DNA of 64,000 nt from Planctomyces sp. SH-PL62 (lineage in GTDB: Bacteria > Planctomycetota > Planctomycetia > Planctomycetales > Planctomycetaceae), in the NCBI GenBank assembly GCA_945893045.1, contig CAMDEA010000005.1, positions 1-64,000 of the forward strand, given 5' to 3'. Both the position numbers and the translations under genes were made by a program. The notes below the pieces were generated by a model. The model saw nothing but the letters and a program-made list of their open reading frames with translations, was not told where the DNA came from and did not search any database. How positions within the stretch are numbered: position 1 is the first letter of the stretch; each line of letters begins with the position of its first letter. Positions 61,910-64,000 of this stretch are shown piece after piece.

Positions 61910-63901
61910 TCACTTCGCGGGGAAATCCCAGCGTTGCGGCTTCGCGGTTTTGCTGGTGACTTCGATCCAATCGAGTTCGACCGGCTTCTCGTGTGCCGGC
62001 AGATACAACCTGACAACGCCCAGCGGTCCCGTCGCCGATAAGTCCACGGCGATCTCTTTCCATTCGCCGGCGGGAACGTCGAACGCCACGGATTTTGATT
62101 CCGTCGAGTCACCGGCTCCGTTCGGAAGCCATTCGACTTTGCCCGCGCCGCCAGTCGGTGATCGCACGCGGAACGTCAGCTTGGCCGGGCCGGATTGCTT
62201 GCCCAAGCCGTGACCGAGGAACGCGGTTCCGGCTTTGCCTTTGCCGGTCATCGTCAACACGCCGTCCTTCACGACTGCATCGCAGACGCGCGCTTTCCAG
62301 CCATCCAGCGGATCGGATTCCGCAGCCGTCGTGGTTGCGGCCGGCTTCGTGGTGGTTGGTTTGAACGCGGGGTTCGGTCGCGGGTACGTCGCGCCGGTGT
62401 CGGCGAGAAACCCGTCGATCAGCGCGTCGAGTTCCTTCACGCGTGCGAGTTGTTCCGATGCGAGGTTCCGCGATTCGCCGAGGTCATTGCGCAGGTTGAA
62501 CAATTCCCATCGAGCCACATCACTGCTCGGCACGCCGAACCAGCGGATTAGCTTCCAATCGCCGGAGCGGACCCACACACCGCCCGCTCGGCCGGGACCG
62601 CCGCCGTGCGGGAAATAATTGAAGAACGCCGTGCGATTCAGCGAGCCGGTTTGCTTCAGCACTGCCGCGTAACTGACGCCGTCAAACTTTTGTGGCTTTG
62701 GTCGAGGCAGTTCGAGCAGTTCCAGCAGCGTCGGATACAGGTCGATGTGTCCGACAACGGCGTCGCTGGTCGAGCCGGACTTGATGCGGCCGGGCCACGA
62801 CCACATCAGCGGGACGCGCGTGCCCCCTTCGTAGAGCGTGCCTTTGCCGTCGCGCAGCGGAGCGTTGTTCGTCGGCGGTTGGTTGCCGGCCCACTTGCGC
62901 CAGTCGGCGGTCTGCGGAGTCGCCGCCTTGCGTTGATCCTTCGCGCTCTCGCCGGTGTTGCTGTGCGTATTGCCGCCGTTGTCCGAGTTGAAAATGACAA
63001 TCGTATTCTCAGCCAAGCCGTGCTTGTCGAGCGCGGCGAGCACACGGCCGAAGCACTCATCGACGCTGCGCAGCATCGACGCCATGATTGGATTCCCTTG
63101 CTCGCCGCGCGGGTCTTTCTTCGCCGCGAACGCCTGCGTGTAGTCCGCCTTGTGACCCCACGGACCATGCACGCCGTAGTTCCACAAGTTCAGGAAGAAC
63201 GGCCGGTCGCGATTGGTTTCGATGAACTTGACCGCCTCGTCCGCCAGTCGATCGACGATGTATTCGCCGTCCGGCCCATCGGTGATCGTGCCGGCTCGGC
63301 TTTGCCCGCGCGGCTCGCCATCCAGCTTCACGGAGTACGGCGAGAAGTAATTCCCCGGCGGACCCGGATCGGGATGACAATGAAACGCGACGTCGAAACC
63401 TTGCTGCTCCGGCCAGTACGGTCGCGTCAGTCCCAGATGCCACTTGCCAATGTGAGCCGTCCGATATCCCGCGTCGTGCAGCGCCTCGGCCAGCGTGTAC
63501 TCGGACGGTTCGAGATAATTCTTGCTCTCCGGCGTGAGCATCGCTTGCGTGGCGGGGCCAGCCTCCGGCAGAAACTTGTGTCCGGCCGGTTGTGGTGGTT
63601 GATGCCCCGTCGCGCTCGTGATGCCGTGCCGAGCCGAATACTTGCCGGTCATCAAGCTCGCGCGCGTCGGCGAGCACAACGGCTGCGCATACGCATTCGT
63701 GAACCGCATCGCTCGCGACGCGAACCGGTCGATGTGCGGCGTTTCGTAATACGTCGAGCCATACGCTCCGCAATCTCTCCAGCCCATGTCGTCCACGAGA
63801 AAGACAATGACGTTCGGTTTGCGCGAAGCCTCCGCGGCCGGCAGCCACGTCAACGGCGAGAACCACAGGATCACAGCGACGAGACCAAGCTTGGAGTTCA
63901 C
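61910..63901 (-). CDS. Secreted Cys-type sulfatase with C-terminal beta domain
   Basis: A 663-residue sulfatase. Signal LGLVAVILWFSPLTWLPAAE; metal start KPNVIVFLVDDMGWRDCGAY; signature CSPTR (Cys at residue 76); IFNSDNGGNTHSN later. After about residue 510 a Thr/Pro/Ala linker (KPTTTKPAATTTAAESD) leads to a 120-residue beta-rich domain (WLPNGAGDSTESKSVAFDVP, SATGPLGVVRLYLP) resembling carbohydrate-binding jelly rolls. The linker suggests anchoring to a glycan substrate. It is the first gene of the minus-strand group; the start lies 99 bp from the window end, with nothing recognised beyond it. Confidence 0.92.
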   Translation of the reverse strand: MNSKLGLVAVILWFSPLTWLPAAEASRKPNVIVFLVDDMGWRDCGAYGSTYYETPHIDRFASRAMRFTNAYAQPLCSPTRASLMTGKYSARHGITSATGHQPPQPAGHKFLPEAGPATQAMLTPESKNYLEPSEYTLAEALHDAGYRTAHIGKWHLGLTRPYWPEQQGFDVAFHCHPDPGPPGNYFSPYSVKLDGEPRGQSRAGTITDGPDGEYIVDRLADEAVKFIETNRDRPFFLNLWNYGVHGPWGHKADYTQAFAAKKDPRGEQGNPIMASMLRSVDECFGRVLAALDKHGLAENTIVIFNSDNGGNTHSNTGESAKDQRKAATPQTADWRKWAGNQPPTNNAPLRDGKGTLYEGGTRVPLMWSWPGRIKSGSTSDAVVGHIDLYPTLLELLELPRPKPQKFDGVSYAAVLKQTGSLNRTAFFNYFPHGGGPGRAGGVWVRSGDWKLIRWFGVPSSDVARWELFNLRNDLGESRNLASEQLARVKELDALIDGFLADTGATYPRPNPAFKPTTTKPAATTTAAESDPLDGWKARVCDAVVKDGVLTMTGKGKAGTAFLGHGLGKQSGPAKLTFRVRSPTGGAGKVEWLPNGAGDSTESKSVAFDVPAGEWKEIAVDLSATGPLGVVRLYLPAHEKPVELDWIEVTSKTAKPQRWDFPAK

Positions 63902-64000
63902 GATGCAACCGCCCTCCGAAAAAACGTCTCAACGACGGCCATCCTAACTGCACAGGCTGGGTGAGCGAGAGCGACGGCTGGTTACGAAATCGAACCGACT

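Noticed and set aside
62606..63964. Plus-strand open frame of 452 codons
   Set aside because: Antisense to the 663-residue sulfatase; Arg/Val/Ala-rich composition typical of shadow frames.

Overview
The window reads as a chromosome segment of a Planctomycetota bacterium (order Planctomycetales-like). The evidence is the gene content: two PSCyt/DUF1549-DUF1553 plus DUF1501 gene pairs, a eukaryote-like Ser/Thr kinase fused to WD40 repeats, a second membrane kinase, four secreted sulfatases, a PQQ-type propeller protein, a MoxR/DUF58/BatA/von Willebrand operon, and an ECF sigma factor coupled to a giant FecR-VIT-vWA protein. No rRNA, tRNA or CRISPR array was seen. The species cannot be named from the sequence.

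Layout. 1-~825: two tandem short-chain dehydrogenase (SDR) genes with very GC-rich codons; the second is cut off exactly where the WD40-kinase on the other strand ends, so this end may be a chimeric join. 811-6677 (minus): WD40-kinase, small membrane protein, second kinase, GNAT acetyltransferase. 6918-13552: anti-sigma-type ATPase, PQQ-like propeller, ceramidase-like hydrolase, Gfo/Idh/MocA oxidoreductase, NHL propeller. 13839-21202 (plus): ECF sigma factor translationally coupled to the 2244-residue FecR-VIT-vWA protein. 32701-21640 (minus): operon of a caspase-fold-like protein, MoxR, DUF58, BatA-like vWA protein, a membrane/coiled-coil protein split by one in-frame TGA, and a vWA/GATase-like membrane protein. 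32923-41269 (plus): PPC-domain protein, first PSCyt/DUF1501 pair, LamG-SUMF1 protein. 42426-45938 (plus): Rieske protein, cytochrome b and an octaheme HAO-like cytochrome, a compact quinone-to-multiheme respiratory module. 46083-51365 (plus): second PSCyt/DUF1501 pair and a beta-helix protein. 51450-63901 (minus): sulfatase, BrnT-type toxin-antitoxin pair, PLD-helicase-DUF3427 protein (a small defence-like island), PhoD phosphatase and three more sulfatases.

The most unusual property is a dense population of two-armed palindromic elements (about 50-100 bp, at least 14 sequence families, about 20 sites). Most have 20-31 bp arms that are inverted copies of each other; in many families each arm is itself a small hairpin preceded by GTAG, the hallmark of REP sequences and REPINs. 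They sit in intergenic spacers, often directly at stop codons, and also in frame inside at least six coding sequences, five times in the 2244-residue protein alone. In-frame insertion resembles the Rickettsia palindromic elements; the GTAG-hairpin form resembles REPINs mobilised by RAYT (TnpA-REP) enzymes. No RAYT gene lies in the window.

Functionally the window combines envelope/sulfated-glycan degradation (sulfatases, PSCyt/DUF1501, FGE-like fold, beta-helix), signalling (kinases, ECF sigma, anti-sigma ATPase, MoxR-vWA complex) and electron transfer (Rieske/cyt b/octaheme cytochrome). All functions are inferred from sequence motifs read by eye; no database search was run.
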